Source: Mediterraneibacter massiliensis
GTDB taxonomy: Bacteria > Bacillota > Clostridia > Lachnospirales > Lachnospiraceae
Direction: 5' to 3'
NCBI RefSeq assembly: GCF_001487105.1
Contig: NZ_LN913000.1
Location: 186,001 to 250,000, forward strand
Length of the DNA stretch: 64,000 bases
The notes beneath the pieces were generated by a model that did not search any database, was not told the DNA's origin, and saw only the letters and a program-made list of their open reading frames with translations. The stretch's first letter is position 1. The number at the start of each line of letters is the position of its first letter. Shown here piece after piece: positions 36,626 through 45,481 of this stretch. Both the position numbers and the translations under genes were made by a program.

Positions 36626-37540
36626 CTATTTCCGCAGGAATTCCCGGACAGTTTCTATATCTGTTTCCAGCATTTCTGCTATATCTTCAGCGGAATATCC
36701 CTTTTGCACTTTCTTTTCTATTAATTCCTGTAGTTTTTTCAGTTCTCCCTGTACCAGCCCCTCTTTCAATCCGGAAGCATGACCTTTTGAGATTCCTTCT
36801 TTTAATCCGGAAGCACGGCCTTCTAAGATTCCGGCTGCATGCCCTTCCTCACGCGCCTTATTCTGTTCCATGATCTTTTCTTCCCAAGCCTGCATATATT
36901 TCACCCCGATCTTTTCACTGGATTTGATCGCCTGGATACGTTTCTGGATGTTATGGATCCGCTCGCTGGTACAGATCCTGCTCATTTCTTCTGTGGTGTG
37001 CTCCATATACTTGAGGAGTTCTATCAGTTCTTTTGACACGCCCCCGGTATTCGGTCCATGGGTATTGAGGAAGATACGGACAGCGTCGTCTTTTAATGAA
37101 AGTTCCGGTACTTCCTCACACTGCATACGGAAGGTATAGCGGTACAGTCCGTATCCGAACAGGTCAAAGGGACAGATCAGGATGATATACACGGGATTTA
37201 ATTTCTGAAAGCCGATCTCTCCCGGAGCCAACAGATTCGAGTCGATCAGTGCCTGATAGAAGCGACTCCGTTTCGGAATGTTTCCCGTGTTCTCTTTCTG
37301 GACTTCTGTATTATATACCGTGTCCTCCTCATCCATGGCCCATACATCCAGCCGCACATAGCGGTTTAAAGGATGGGTGCGCTGTTCCTTCTCCGTCTGG
37401 GGCAGCAGTTTTAATACAACCTCTTTCCCCAAGATGATCTCCAGCATATCCCGCATAGTATCCGGGTCGTCCGCCGCCTGTGCGAATAAAAAACGATCCA
37501 GCAGGTTCAAATCCTTCAATGGCTTTTGTTTTAGTTTCAT
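36626..37540 (-). CDS. Rpn-family recombination-promoting nuclease/putative transposase
   Basis: This PD-(D/E)XK-fold protein of about 304 residues belongs to the Rpn group. LLDRFLFAQAADDPDTMRDM at the N-terminus and the nuclease core RLDVWAMDEEDTVYNTEVQK (Asp, then Glu-x-Gln) are visible. The C-terminal part has a Gly-spaced repeat (GHAAGILEGRASGLKEG, then GHASGLKEGLVQGE) and a final helical module for target binding. ATG 37540 is set by GAAAGGAG upstream; an ATG at 37630 would add an unrelated leader. Such genes are scattered, multi-copy and mobile-like in Clostridia. No flanking inverted repeats were found to define an element. Confidence 0.85.
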   Translation of the reverse strand: MKLKQKPLKDLNLLDRFLFAQAADDPDTMRDMLEIILGKEVVLKLLPQTEKEQRTHPLNRYVRLDVWAMDEEDTVYNTEVQKENTGNIPKRSRFYQALIDSNLLAPGEIGFQKLNPVYIILICPFDLFGYGLYRYTFRMQCEEVPELSLKDDAVRIFLNTHGPNTGGVSKELIELLKYMEHTTEEMSRICTSERIHNIQKRIQAIKSSEKIGVKYMQAWEEKIMEQNKAREEGHAAGILEGRASGLKEGISKGHASGLKEGLVQGELKKLQELIEKKVQKGYSAEDIAEMLETDIETVREFLRK

Positions 37541-37985
37541 CTGTACTTTTCTCCTTTCATTATAGGGAAAAGCCTGCCGGTTTACAACACTTTTCCCTAA
37601 ATTGCCTGTGACGTAAAATTTCTCCGGCACAAATATGTGATTTTGTTTCTTTGGATAAATGTTTGCGAATATCCCGGATAAAGATCCGGATATATTGATG
37701 ATCCGGCAACCGGATAAAACAGAATGATCTGTATAGAGCAGATCATCAGACTGTGCTTTTGGAAAAACACAAAACTCTTTTTTATAGATGCGCCTCTAAA
37801 AAGATACTCTTACTTTAACACAATAAAAGGCAAACTACAACAAAAATAAATTCCGCTTCCGCTCCATTTCGCTATCGGCAGTCGCCGAATGAAAAGAAAC
37901 AGATCATACCCTGTTTACATGCAAGCATGACACATGGCATGATCTGTTCTTTTCGCACTGCTTGTTGCTTCGTTAAATTTCTATT
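37541..37985. other. 445-bp intergenic region with inverted repeats
   Basis: No gene is seen. It holds the upstream region of the Rpn gene, a short hairpin ATGATCTG (37724-37731) with CAGATCAT (37739-37746), and the longer inverted repeat at 37892-37953. Both hairpins contain the same ATGATCTG/CAGATCAT arms. Several CCGGAT blocks occur near 37676-37713. Confidence 0.5.
37892..37953 (-). terminator. Terminator of the ddl/murF/HAD minus-strand genes
   Basis: AAAAGAA(A)CAGATCAT at 37892-37907 pairs with ATGATCTGTTCTTTT at 37939-37953, with one bulged base. On the minus strand the stem ends in a T-rich run (TTTCTTTTC), right after the HAD gene. Confidence 0.6.
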
Positions 37986-38798
37986 TTACTGCATAAATGT
38001 CTGAATGACATGGAGTATTCCGTCTTCATCATTGGATCTGGTGATGAAATCAGCACTGTCTTTTACAATAGACTGTGCATTTTCCATAGCGACGCCTAAT
38101 CCGGCATATTCAATCATGGAAACATCATTATAACCGTCGCCGCAGCAGATCATCTGTTCCGCTGTCAGTCCGATACTGTTTAGTAATTTCTGGAGGGAAT
38201 ATGCCTTGTCAATATGCTGCGGCATGATTTCCAGGAAAAATGGTTCGGAGCGATAAATATTTAAGAAGCTGTGATATTGCGCCTTTAATTGAGACATGCA
38301 TGTTTTCAAAACAGTAGGTTCACCCGGGATTAAGAGCTTATTTACAGGAAAAGACAAGGCAGAGGGAAAATCATCTACCAAACGTACCTTCATTTTATTA
38401 ATAAAGGCTTCCTTTTGTGTATATTCGTTTGGGGCAATGCCGGAAATAATGGTATCTGCGTCATAGGAAATGATATCCAGTCCGGGAAAATTTCGAATAA
38501 ATCGGTAAATAGGCTCAATGACTTCATGGGGGAGTGTCTTGTTATAGACGGTCTTTCCTGTGGAACACTGGGTGATACGCGCTCCATTGAAGGAAAGGAT
38601 ATAACTTCCGTATTTTTGTAATTCTAGTTTTTCGGCAAGCGGCAGGACACCATTGATGGGGCGGCCGCTTGCAAGAACGACTTTTTTGCCGTTTTCCTGT
38701 ATATGGAGAAGTGCTTGACGGGTAGGTTCAGTAAGTTCTTTTTTGGAGTTAGTCAGGGTACCGTCAAGATCTAGGACGAGCATCTGATAATCCATCAT
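37986..38798 (-). CDS. HAD-superfamily Cof-type phosphatase
   Basis: This 270-residue cytoplasmic phosphatase has HAD motif I (LDLDGTLTNSKKEL, two Asp), motif II (VVLASGRPINGV), a type IIB cap and motif III/IV (CCGDGYNDVSMIEYAGLGVAM). Cof-type enzymes hydrolyse sugar phosphates, FMN or PLP with broad range. It lies 2 bp after murF, suggesting cotranscription. Start ATG 38798 follows GAGG; the next codon is also ATG. Confidence 0.9.
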   Translation of the reverse strand: MMDYQMLVLDLDGTLTNSKKELTEPTRQALLHIQENGKKVVLASGRPINGVLPLAEKLELQKYGSYILSFNGARITQCSTGKTVYNKTLPHEVIEPIYRFIRNFPGLDIISYDADTIISGIAPNEYTQKEAFINKMKVRLVDDFPSALSFPVNKLLIPGEPTVLKTCMSQLKAQYHSFLNIYRSEPFFLEIMPQHIDKAYSLQKLLNSIGLTAEQMICCGDGYNDVSMIEYAGLGVAMENAQSIVKDSADFITRSNDEDGILHVIQTFMQ

Positions 38799-38800
38799 TT

Positions 38801-40186
38801 TTACCTCATTTCTTTTAAATGTTCGACAATTTCAGGAAATTCCATTCCGTGAGAGGCTTTGACAAGAACCGTATCGTTTTTCTTAAGGAGCGTATTGGCC
38901 TTTTCCAGAAATTCTTCTTTTGTTTTAAAATAGTAAATAGCTGTTTTAGCGTTTTCGGAGCCGGTAAAATTTGCTGCTCCTTTTGCCATATATGCAGAAT
39001 GCTCACCTATACAAATGAGGACATGGATACCGCTTTGTGCGGCGTAAGCGCCTACTTCTGCGTGCAGCTCGTTGATGGTAGGACCTAACTCAAACATGTC
39101 TCCCAAAACGGCAATGGTACGAGTGTCTGCTTTGGCAAGTACGGAAAGAGAAGACTTCATGGAGGCGGGATTCGCGTTATAACAGTCATCGATGATCGAG
39201 AGGAATTTTGTCTGGATCAGATGGTTTCTGCCGGCAAGAGGCACTAAACTTTCGATGCCCTTTATCATTTCCTCCTCCTTCATACCAAGTGCCTGTCCTA
39301 CAGCGATGCCTGCAAGCGCGTTATATACCATATGTTCTCCGGGAATGCGGATATGGGCGTGAAAGGCTATACTTGGAGTAGAAAACCTTGCGGATGTACC
39401 GTTTAATCCCTGATCGTCTATATGATCCGCATGATAAGGCAACATGGCATCAAGACCAAAATATATCGGAGAAATACCGTTTGCGGGAACAAAATTCTTG
39501 AGTTTATCATCATCCCCATTGAGTATGATGGAGCCGGAAGGATTCATATACTCCAACATTTCTGTTTTGGCTTTCAGTATGCCGTCACGGGATTTTAGAT
39601 TTTCCAGATGAGCGCAGCCGATATTTGTGAAGACACAGATATCCGGACGCGCAATTTTCGCAAGTCGGCTCATTTCGCCAAAATCACTGATCCCCATTTC
39701 GAGTACAGCGATCTCATGTTCTTCTTTCAAACGAAAAACAGTAAGAGGGAGGCCAATCTCATTATTAAAGTTGCCTTCTGTTTTCAGTACATTGAACTTT
39801 TGAGACAAGATGGAAGCAATCATTTCTTTTGTACTTGTTTTTCCCACACTGCCGGAGATACCGATCACTTTGACATCCAGGGAGCGGCGGTAATGTTCGG
39901 CTATATCCTTTAGAGCCTGCAGAGTAGAGGAGACAAGAATATAGGGAAAATCTGCGTGTTCCAATTTGTGTTCTGACACTGCGCATAGAGCGCCGGCCTT
40001 CATCACCTGCGGGATGAAAGCATGCCCATCTGCACGGGCTCCTTTTACTGCGATAAACAGGCTGTCCTGTTCGACTTTCCGACTGTCGATCACGACACTT
40101 TTGACTTCTTTCAGAGCGGTCTTAGGGCTGCCGAAATAGGTACCGCCGCAGGCGGCGGCAATTTCTTTTAAAGACATATGTTTCAT
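38801..40186 (-). CDS. murF: UDP-N-acetylmuramoyl-tripeptide--D-alanyl-D-alanine ligase
   Basis: This 461-residue Mur ligase adds D-Ala-D-Ala to UDP-MurNAc-tripeptide in peptidoglycan precursor synthesis. The N-terminal domain has SVVIDSRKVEQDSLFIAVKG, the central ATP loop GISGSVGKTSTKEM and TEGNFNNEIGLPLT, then FTNIGCAHLENLKSRDGI and DDCYNANPASMK, all MurF markers. It lies downstream of ddl on the same strand, so the enzyme that makes D-Ala-D-Ala and the one that uses it are together. The 217-bp gap to ddl is A+T-rich and shows no clear signal. Confidence 0.95.
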   Translation of the reverse strand: MKHMSLKEIAAACGGTYFGSPKTALKEVKSVVIDSRKVEQDSLFIAVKGARADGHAFIPQVMKAGALCAVSEHKLEHADFPYILVSSTLQALKDIAEHYRRSLDVKVIGISGSVGKTSTKEMIASILSQKFNVLKTEGNFNNEIGLPLTVFRLKEEHEIAVLEMGISDFGEMSRLAKIARPDICVFTNIGCAHLENLKSRDGILKAKTEMLEYMNPSGSIILNGDDDKLKNFVPANGISPIYFGLDAMLPYHADHIDDQGLNGTSARFSTPSIAFHAHIRIPGEHMVYNALAGIAVGQALGMKEEEMIKGIESLVPLAGRNHLIQTKFLSIIDDCYNANPASMKSSLSVLAKADTRTIAVLGDMFELGPTINELHAEVGAYAAQSGIHVLICIGEHSAYMAKGAANFTGSENAKTAIYYFKTKEEFLEKANTLLKKNDTVLVKASHGMEFPEIVEHLKEMR

Positions 40187-40403
40187 AAGGTTAAGTCCCT
40201 TCTGTGTTCATTTCTTTTATGGTTCTGCACAAAGTATTAAAAAAGTTTGTATTTATCAAAGGCGTTGTTACGATCTAAGTGTACATCTTTCAAAAACCAG
40301 ATGATCCAAAGCAAAAATATAGGAATGGCAATCCATTGCCGGATAAGTGTAAGTAAGGCTCCTTTTTAGATAGAAAGTATAATGGAAAGTATAGATGTGT
40401 GTA

Positions 40404-41468
40404 TCAATTAGAAGGTATATAACGTGCTTCTAAAGACTTCTGTATGATCAGTTCACATAAATCTCCATACTCAATGCCCACGGCTCTTGCCTCTTTGGGC
40501 AGAAGGCTTGCGGCAGTCATTCCGGGGAGTGTGTTTATTTCAAGACAATACAGTGTTCCTGCTTCATCCAGGAGAAAATCTGCTCGGCTGTATACGTTTA
40601 ATTTAAGCGCGTGATAAGCTTTTACGGTCAGATCCATCATTTTCTTTTCAATCTCAGAACTGATATCGGCCGGGCAGACCTCCTTAGAAGCCCCGTCTTG
40701 GTATTTGTTGGCATAATCGAAAAAGCCGGTCTTAGGAATGATCTCAATAGGCGGAAGGGCTTTGCCGTCGATGATGCCGCAGGCAAATTCACGGCCTTTG
40801 ATATAGGGTTCTATGACGACTTCATCTTCATAGCAAAAGGAATTTTGAAGCGCTTCTTCATATTCTTTTTCTGTATGTACGATGTATACACCGATACTGG
40901 AGCCGCCGGAACAAGGTTTTACAACAACCGGAAGAGAAAGCCCGAATCGAGCGAGTGATCTGTCTGTATCTTTTTTATGCAGACAGCCGCCTCCGGGGGT
41001 ATCTACTCCTGCCTGTAGGAATATTTGCTTTGTCAGACCTTTATCCATAGCGACGGCACAGCCGAGAGAGTCAGGGCCGGTGTAGCGTATCCCGAGCAGA
41101 TCGAAAGTTGCCTGGAGCTTGCCGTTTTCTCCTTCTCCGCCGTGCAGTCCAAGGAAAGTAATGTCTGCCATACGGCACAGTTCAATGACATTAGGCCCCA
41201 GAAAACATGCAGATTTGTCGGTACGAGATGCTTTGACAGCCGCTATATCAGGTTCTGTAGTGTGGATGCCTCCAGCAATCTCCAATCCATGTCCAGGGAG
41301 AGTAAAGACATCCTCCAGATTGTCAGGTGGAGTTTCTAGTCCCAGAAATACATCGAGCAGATAAGCGTCATGTCCCTTTTCTAATAGTGTTTTACAGATT
41401 CCGGCGCTGGACATAAGAGAAACATCTCGTTCTGTGCTTAAGCCTCCTGCCAGTACAATGATTTTCAT
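40404..41468 (-). CDS. ddl: D-alanine--D-alanine ligase
   Basis: This 354-residue ATP-grasp enzyme makes D-Ala-D-Ala. GGLSTERDVSLMSS at the N-terminus, FLGLHGGEGENG, the central VVKPCSGGSSIGV and LEINTLPGMTAASLLP are family motifs. The omega loop reads FFDYANKYQDG, with the Tyr-Lys pair typical of D-Ala-D-Ala enzymes, so D-lactate ligase (vancomycin-resistance type) activity is not indicated. It is somewhat longer near residues 50-95 than E. coli DdlB. The gene is followed by murF. Confidence 0.93.
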   Translation of the reverse strand: MKIIVLAGGLSTERDVSLMSSAGICKTLLEKGHDAYLLDVFLGLETPPDNLEDVFTLPGHGLEIAGGIHTTEPDIAAVKASRTDKSACFLGPNVIELCRMADITFLGLHGGEGENGKLQATFDLLGIRYTGPDSLGCAVAMDKGLTKQIFLQAGVDTPGGGCLHKKDTDRSLARFGLSLPVVVKPCSGGSSIGVYIVHTEKEYEEALQNSFCYEDEVVIEPYIKGREFACGIIDGKALPPIEIIPKTGFFDYANKYQDGASKEVCPADISSEIEKKMMDLTVKAYHALKLNVYSRADFLLDEAGTLYCLEINTLPGMTAASLLPKEARAVGIEYGDLCELIIQKSLEARYIPSN

Positions 41469-41522
41469 AATGATTGCTTCCTTTCTTTAATGCAGAGTGT
41501 TGTTTGACTTGATTTTACCTGT

Positions 41523-42971
41523 CTAGACACTTAAAGAGTCCAAGAGTTTGGTTTTCGTATCGTAGAGTCTTTGAGACAGATCTACATATACCTTGTGTGG
41601 ATAAAATAATCGTTTCGTTTCATCCCACAGGGTCTCTTTTTCCTGACGGCAGTAATCTGCGATTTCCATGACAGAAGGAGACGTATAGACACATTCACCG
41701 TGTATGAATACAGGTTTTAGAAGTTCACGTATTGTATAGCTGCCCCCGGGCAGGCGTGTCTTCTTCCATGTAGCATTTGGATCAAACAACAGAAGTTCTT
41801 CAGAAGTATCATAGGTTTCTTCTGCAAAACAGATCAGATCGGCACGTATTTTCCCGGTTTCTTTATCATAAATGCGATATATGGTCTTATTGCCGGGATT
41901 CGTGATTTTTTCTGTATTTTCTGAAATCTTGATCTTAGGAACAAATTCCCCGTTTTCATTTTGAATAGCAGCGAGTTTATAGACACCGCCGAAAGATGGG
42001 CAGTCTTTGGAGGTGATTAGATTTGTACCTACGCCCCAGGAAGTGATAGCGGCTCCCTGCATTTTCAGATCATGGATCAGTAATTCGTCCAAGTCGTTGG
42101 AAGCGGCGATCACAGCGTCAGGAAAACCTGCCTCATCCAGCATTTTACGCGCTTTTTTAGAAAGATATGCCAAGTCTCCGCTGTCAAGACGGATTCCGTA
42201 GCTTCTAGGTTTTATGCCGGCTTCTTTCATTTCTTTAAATACTCGGATGGCATTGGGAACGCCGGATTTCAAAGTATCATAGGTGTCCACCAGAAGTGTA
42301 CAGGAATTGGGGTACAGTCTTGCATATTCTTTAAAAGCTGTGTATTCATCTTTAAAACTCATGATCCAGCTATGGGCATGAGTTCCCATTACAGGTACGT
42401 CGAACATTTTGCCGGCAAGGACATTGGATGTGCCGACACAGCCGCCGATCATAGCGGCGCGCGCACCGTAAAGTCCGGCGTCCGGTCCCTGTGCCCTTCT
42501 CAGACCAAATTCCATGATACCGTCACCTTGTGCGGCAAAGACAACACGGGCTGTTTTGGTAGCGATCAAACACTGATGATTGATGATATTTAGGATAGCG
42601 GTTTCGACAAGCTGCGCTTCCATAATAGGCGCAATGACCTTGAGAATGGGTTCTTTTGGAAAGATGACCGTTCCTTCGGGAACTGCATAGATATTACCAC
42701 TGAAATGAAAACCACTTAGATAATGCAGAAACTCTTCGCTGAAGATTCCCAGTTTTCTTAAATAGTCTACGTCTTCATAGGAAAAATTCAGATTTTTGAT
42801 ATATTCGATGACCTGCTCCAGGCCGGCCATGATGGAGTAGCCGCTTTTGTTTGGATTCTCACGGAAAAATACATCAAAGACAACCGTTTCATTTTCCTGT
42901 GTCTCAAAATACCCCTGCATCATGGTCAGTTCATACAGGTCTGTCAGTAATGTCAGATTATGCGCACTCAT
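41523..42971 (-). CDS. pncB: Nicotinate phosphoribosyltransferase
   Basis: This enzyme of about 482 residues converts nicotinate, PRPP and ATP to nicotinate mononucleotide in NAD salvage. LTLLTDLYELTMMQGYF at the N-terminus, the EFGLRRAQGPD substrate motif, GGCVGTSNVLAG, GTHAHSW and SWGVGTNLITSKD are all present. ATG 42971 follows AAAGGAG; the in-frame extension to 43067 covers a structured leader and is not coding. An extended -10 promoter and a hairpin leader precede it, suggesting attenuation by NAD status (inference). Confidence 0.93.
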   Translation of the reverse strand: MSAHNLTLLTDLYELTMMQGYFETQENETVVFDVFFRENPNKSGYSIMAGLEQVIEYIKNLNFSYEDVDYLRKLGIFSEEFLHYLSGFHFSGNIYAVPEGTVIFPKEPILKVIAPIMEAQLVETAILNIINHQCLIATKTARVVFAAQGDGIMEFGLRRAQGPDAGLYGARAAMIGGCVGTSNVLAGKMFDVPVMGTHAHSWIMSFKDEYTAFKEYARLYPNSCTLLVDTYDTLKSGVPNAIRVFKEMKEAGIKPRSYGIRLDSGDLAYLSKKARKMLDEAGFPDAVIAASNDLDELLIHDLKMQGAAITSWGVGTNLITSKDCPSFGGVYKLAAIQNENGEFVPKIKISENTEKITNPGNKTIYRIYDKETGKIRADLICFAEETYDTSEELLLFDPNATWKKTRLPGGSYTIRELLKPVFIHGECVYTSPSVMEIADYCRQEKETLWDETKRLFYPHKVYVDLSQRLYDTKTKLLDSLSV

Positions 42972-43063
42972 AATTTTCTCCTTTTTTATAAAAACCAGCT
43001 GTCTTGCGGCAGACAGCCATAGAGTAATCGGGGAGCCGCACTTACTGCGGCTTTGCCCTTGAC
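42972..43063 (-). promoter_or_regulatory. Structured 5-prime leader with terminator-like hairpin ahead of pncB
   Basis: On the minus strand the leader forms AGCCGCA/TGCGGCT (arms 43046-43052 and 43034-43040), then GCTGTCT/AGACAGC (arms 43011-43017 and 42998-43004) followed by five T (42990-42994), then the ribosome site. The second stem plus T-run looks like an intrinsic terminator placed just before the start codon. I do not recognise a known riboswitch class. Confidence 0.55.
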
Positions 43064-43067
43064 GCAT

Positions 43068-43076
43068 ATTATAGCA
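43068..43076 (-). promoter_or_regulatory. Extended -10 promoter of pncB
   Basis: On the minus strand, TGC-TATAAT forms an extended -10. No good -35 is visible at 17 bases, as is common with extended -10 promoters. Transcription would start near 43061. Confidence 0.6.
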
Positions 43077-43084
43077 TATATATA

Positions 43085-43120
43085 AAGTAAAAAACAGGTA
43101 TCAATCAAAAAATTGATACC
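43085..43120 (-). terminator. Terminator of plsC
   Basis: GGTATCAAT and ATTGATACC form a perfect 9-bp stem with a 6-base loop (43097-43120). On the minus strand it is followed by TGTTTTTTACTT. It sits 7 bases after the plsC stop. Confidence 0.85.
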
Positions 43121-43127
43121 CGTTCTT

Positions 43128-43862
43128 TTACACCAGTTCCGCATTTTTCTCTATCGTTTCCCGGATCACATTCTGCACATAACTGCCGATATGCTTTTTA
43201 GTCTCTTTATCGAGATCATCCGGATAAATAGGCTTGCCGTATTCGAGCACAACATGGACTTTTCTGATCTTGGGAAATTGATTCTCAAAAATTGCCGCTG
43301 TATTGTTCATGGAGATCGGTATGATCGCGCACCCTGTCTTGGTAGCAATCTTAAAGGCGCCCTCTTTGAAGGGGAGCAGACTTAATTCTTCGCCTTTGTT
43401 TCTTGTACCCTCCGGGAATATACAGATAGAAATCCCTTTTTTGATATAGTCGATTGCAGTCAAGATTGTTTTTAGCCCTTCTTTTGGATTTTCTCTGTCC
43501 AGAAAGAGACAATATAAAAAGCGCATCCAGGTAGACAAAAGCGGGATGTGCTCCATCTCTTTTTTGGCCACATAGCCGGTGAGACGCTTGCAGCGACTGT
43601 ATGTAAGCAGAATATCAAAGAAACTTCTGTGGTTGCCGATAAAAAGTACAGGTTCATCCGGGATATTTTCTTCTCCGATGATCGTTGTCTGAACGGAGGT
43701 CATTTTTAGGATCATTTTAAATCCCCACTGCACGATACGCAGGGAGCTGTAGTCTCTCTTTTTACGGCTGCACTTTCCGATGATCCACTCTGCCAGAAAT
43801 ACAGGGATCGATAAGATGAGATAGAGTACGAGAAAAATCACAATACAGATAAAACGAAACAT
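43128..43862 (-). CDS. plsC: 1-acyl-sn-glycerol-3-phosphate acyltransferase
   Basis: This protein of about 244 residues acylates lysophosphatidic acid at the membrane. An N-terminal hydrophobic segment (IVIFLVLYLILSIPVFLAEW) is followed by the acyltransferase blocks NHRSFFD (HX4D-type catalytic motif), FLDRENPKEG, FPEGTRNKGE and the IPISMNN block. ATG 43862 lies nine bases after AAGAGG; upstream in-frame ATGs (43871, 43937) are too close to, or upstream of, that site. It is a single-gene unit with its own terminator. Confidence 0.9.
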   Translation of the reverse strand: MFRFICIVIFLVLYLILSIPVFLAEWIIGKCSRKKRDYSSLRIVQWGFKMILKMTSVQTTIIGEENIPDEPVLFIGNHRSFFDILLTYSRCKRLTGYVAKKEMEHIPLLSTWMRFLYCLFLDRENPKEGLKTILTAIDYIKKGISICIFPEGTRNKGEELSLLPFKEGAFKIATKTGCAIIPISMNNTAAIFENQFPKIRKVHVVLEYGKPIYPDDLDKETKKHIGSYVQNVIRETIEKNAELV

Positions 43863-44061
43863 TTCATACATCCTCTTTTCTTTAAAAATGTCACATTTAA
43901 AACAATAGTAACGTAAATATAGATGCTTTTCAAGCATAATTATATATTATTATAAAATAAATTTATATAATTTTACATTATGATAAGGAGGCGTATAATA
44001 AAAAACAGATATAGGAAACATATGGAAGAACAAGAGGAAAATGAAAAAGGAAAGGATGAGG

Positions 44062-44967
44062 ATGATGGTCTACGATATACTTATAATCGGAGCAGGACCG
44101 GCAGGCATCAGCGCAGGCATTTATGCGGTGAGCAGAGGAAAAAGAACAGTATTGCTGGAAAAGGAAGCAGTGGGAGGTGTGATCGGAAAAGTATCTACAG
44201 TCACACATTACTCTGCTTTGCTTCCAAATGAGACGGGATCTTCTTTTGCAGAGCGTATGAAAGAGCAGGCTTTGCATGCAGGAGTGGAAATCCGGTATGA
44301 AAATGTAACAAGGGCAGAACTAAACGGAACCATAAAGAAAATTTATACAGAAAAGGGACGTTACGAGGCTAAAAAGGTAATTCTTGCAAACGGCACTACT
44401 CCGAGAAAGCTCCATATCCTTGGAGAAACAGAATTGGCAGGCAGAGGGATTGGTATGAACGCTGCGAAATGCGGAAAAAACTATACCGGCAAGAATATAT
44501 ATGTTGTAGGAGGTGCGGACGGCGCTGTAAAAGAAGCACTATATCTGGCGCAGTTTGCAAAGAAATTGACGATTCTCCATTTTGAGGAACGCCTGGGCTG
44601 TATTCCGGAATTTTTAAATAAAATAAAAGAGACGCCGAATATATGTGTGCGTACGGGCTTTAGACTGCAGGCTGTATATGGTAAGGAACATGTGGAAAAA
44701 CTAGAGATCAGAGGAGAACGGGATGGGCATGTGGAAACGATAGAAGACGATGGATGCGGAATCTTTGTCTATGCGGGCGCCGTGCCCAACACCGGACTAT
44801 ACGGAGATATTACCCTTGCAGACGGCTATATTGTGACGGATGAAAAAATGGGTACAAATCTGCCGGGCGTATATGCGGCAGGGGATATCCGAGCAAAACA
44901 AGTGCGCCAGGCAGCCACAGCAGTTGCAGACGGGGCAATCGCAGCGATCAATGCTGCGGCAGAATAG
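44062..44967 (+). CDS. Thioredoxin-reductase-like flavoprotein without the redox CxxC
   Basis: This protein of about 301 residues has the two-dinucleotide fold of thioredoxin reductase: FAD site IIGAGPAGISAGIYA (8-22), NAD(P) site VVGGADGAVKEALYLA (about 148-163) and the C-terminal FAD block GVYAAGDIRAKQVRQAATAVADG. The CATC disulfide motif is replaced by NAAK (133-136), with one Cys just after (C137), so thioredoxin reduction by the normal route is not possible. It may be a ferredoxin/flavodoxin-linked or other NAD(P)H oxidoreductase. The start is uncertain between 44041 and 44065; GGAAAGGATGAGG favours 44062. Confidence 0.75.
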   Translation: MMVYDILIIGAGPAGISAGIYAVSRGKRTVLLEKEAVGGVIGKVSTVTHYSALLPNETGSSFAERMKEQALHAGVEIRYENVTRAELNGTIKKIYTEKGRYEAKKVILANGTTPRKLHILGETELAGRGIGMNAAKCGKNYTGKNIYVVGGADGAVKEALYLAQFAKKLTILHFEERLGCIPEFLNKIKETPNICVRTGFRLQAVYGKEHVEKLEIRGERDGHVETIEDDGCGIFVYAGAVPNTGLYGDITLADGYIVTDEKMGTNLPGVYAAGDIRAKQVRQAATAVADGAIAAINAAAE

Positions 44968-44990
44968 ATATAAAGAAGAAAAATCTTTTG

Positions 44991-45019
44991 ACAGCAGGGT
45001 ATAATCCTGCTGTTTTTTT
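44991..45019 (+). terminator. Rho-independent terminator after the flavoprotein gene
   Basis: ACAGCAGG and CCTGCTGT form an 8-bp stem with a 7-base loop and seven T follow. It is a textbook terminator 24 bases after the stop. Confidence 0.9.
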
Positions 45020-45057
45020 AATATGATAATAGAGAAAATATGCCGCGGAGAATGGAG

Positions 45058-45471
45058 ATGGGAAAGAAAACATGTAAGTATATATGGCTTTTCTTCCTGG
45101 CGGTGCTTTTTCTGACGGGGTGTGTATCCCGGATACAGAAAACAGAAAAATTACAGGATCTTTCATTTACAGTATTGGATAAGGAGGCGGTGCCGGAGGA
45201 GTTAAAAGAGATGATCGAAGAAAATAAATCAAAGCCATTTAAACTTACCTATGCGGATCAGGGATACTTGTATATCGCACAAGGATATGGAGCACAGAAA
45301 AAAACGGGATACAGTGTAGAGGTCCTGGCGCTTTATGAGACGGAGAATGCTGTTTATATACATACCAACCTGCTTGGACCGGAGAAAGGAGAACAGACAA
45401 AAGAAGCAGCCACATTTCCTTATGTGGTCGTACAGCTTAAATATATAGAAAAGAATGTGATGTTTGATTAA
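45058..45471 (+). CDS. PrcB-domain lipoprotein
   Basis: This protein of about 137 residues is an extracytoplasmic lipoprotein: a hydrophobic signal (IWLFFLAVLFLTGC) ends in a lipobox with Cys22. The mature part shows QGYLYIAQGYGAQKKTGYSV and PYVVVQLKY, the pattern of PrcB_C domains, a small beta fold found in spirochaete protease complexes and in many Firmicute lipoproteins. Its role is unknown. ATG 45058 is seven bases after GGAG; earlier in-frame ATGs (45040, 45052) fit less well. It lies 10 bp before the SPOCS-LysM gene, so a link to the cell envelope or spores is plausible. Confidence 0.7.
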   Translation: MGKKTCKYIWLFFLAVLFLTGCVSRIQKTEKLQDLSFTVLDKEAVPEELKEMIEENKSKPFKLTYADQGYLYIAQGYGAQKKTGYSVEVLALYETENAVYIHTNLLGPEKGEQTKEAATFPYVVVQLKYIEKNVMFD

Positions 45472-45481
45472 GGAGGCAAGT

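Noticed and set aside
37541..37985. Terminal inverted repeats of an insertion element around the Rpn gene
   Set aside because: The inverted repeats here are local hairpins next to the HAD gene; no matching copy was found on the other side of the Rpn gene.
40404..41468. D-Ala-D-Lac ligase of a glycopeptide-resistance cluster
   Set aside because: The omega loop has the Tyr/Lys pattern of ordinary D-Ala-D-Ala ligases, and there is no vanH, vanX or van regulator nearby.
42972..43063. Cyclic-di-GMP riboswitch in the pncB leader
   Set aside because: GCAAAGCC and GGCTGTC resemble parts of that class, but the full paired scaffold and conserved joining segments are missing.
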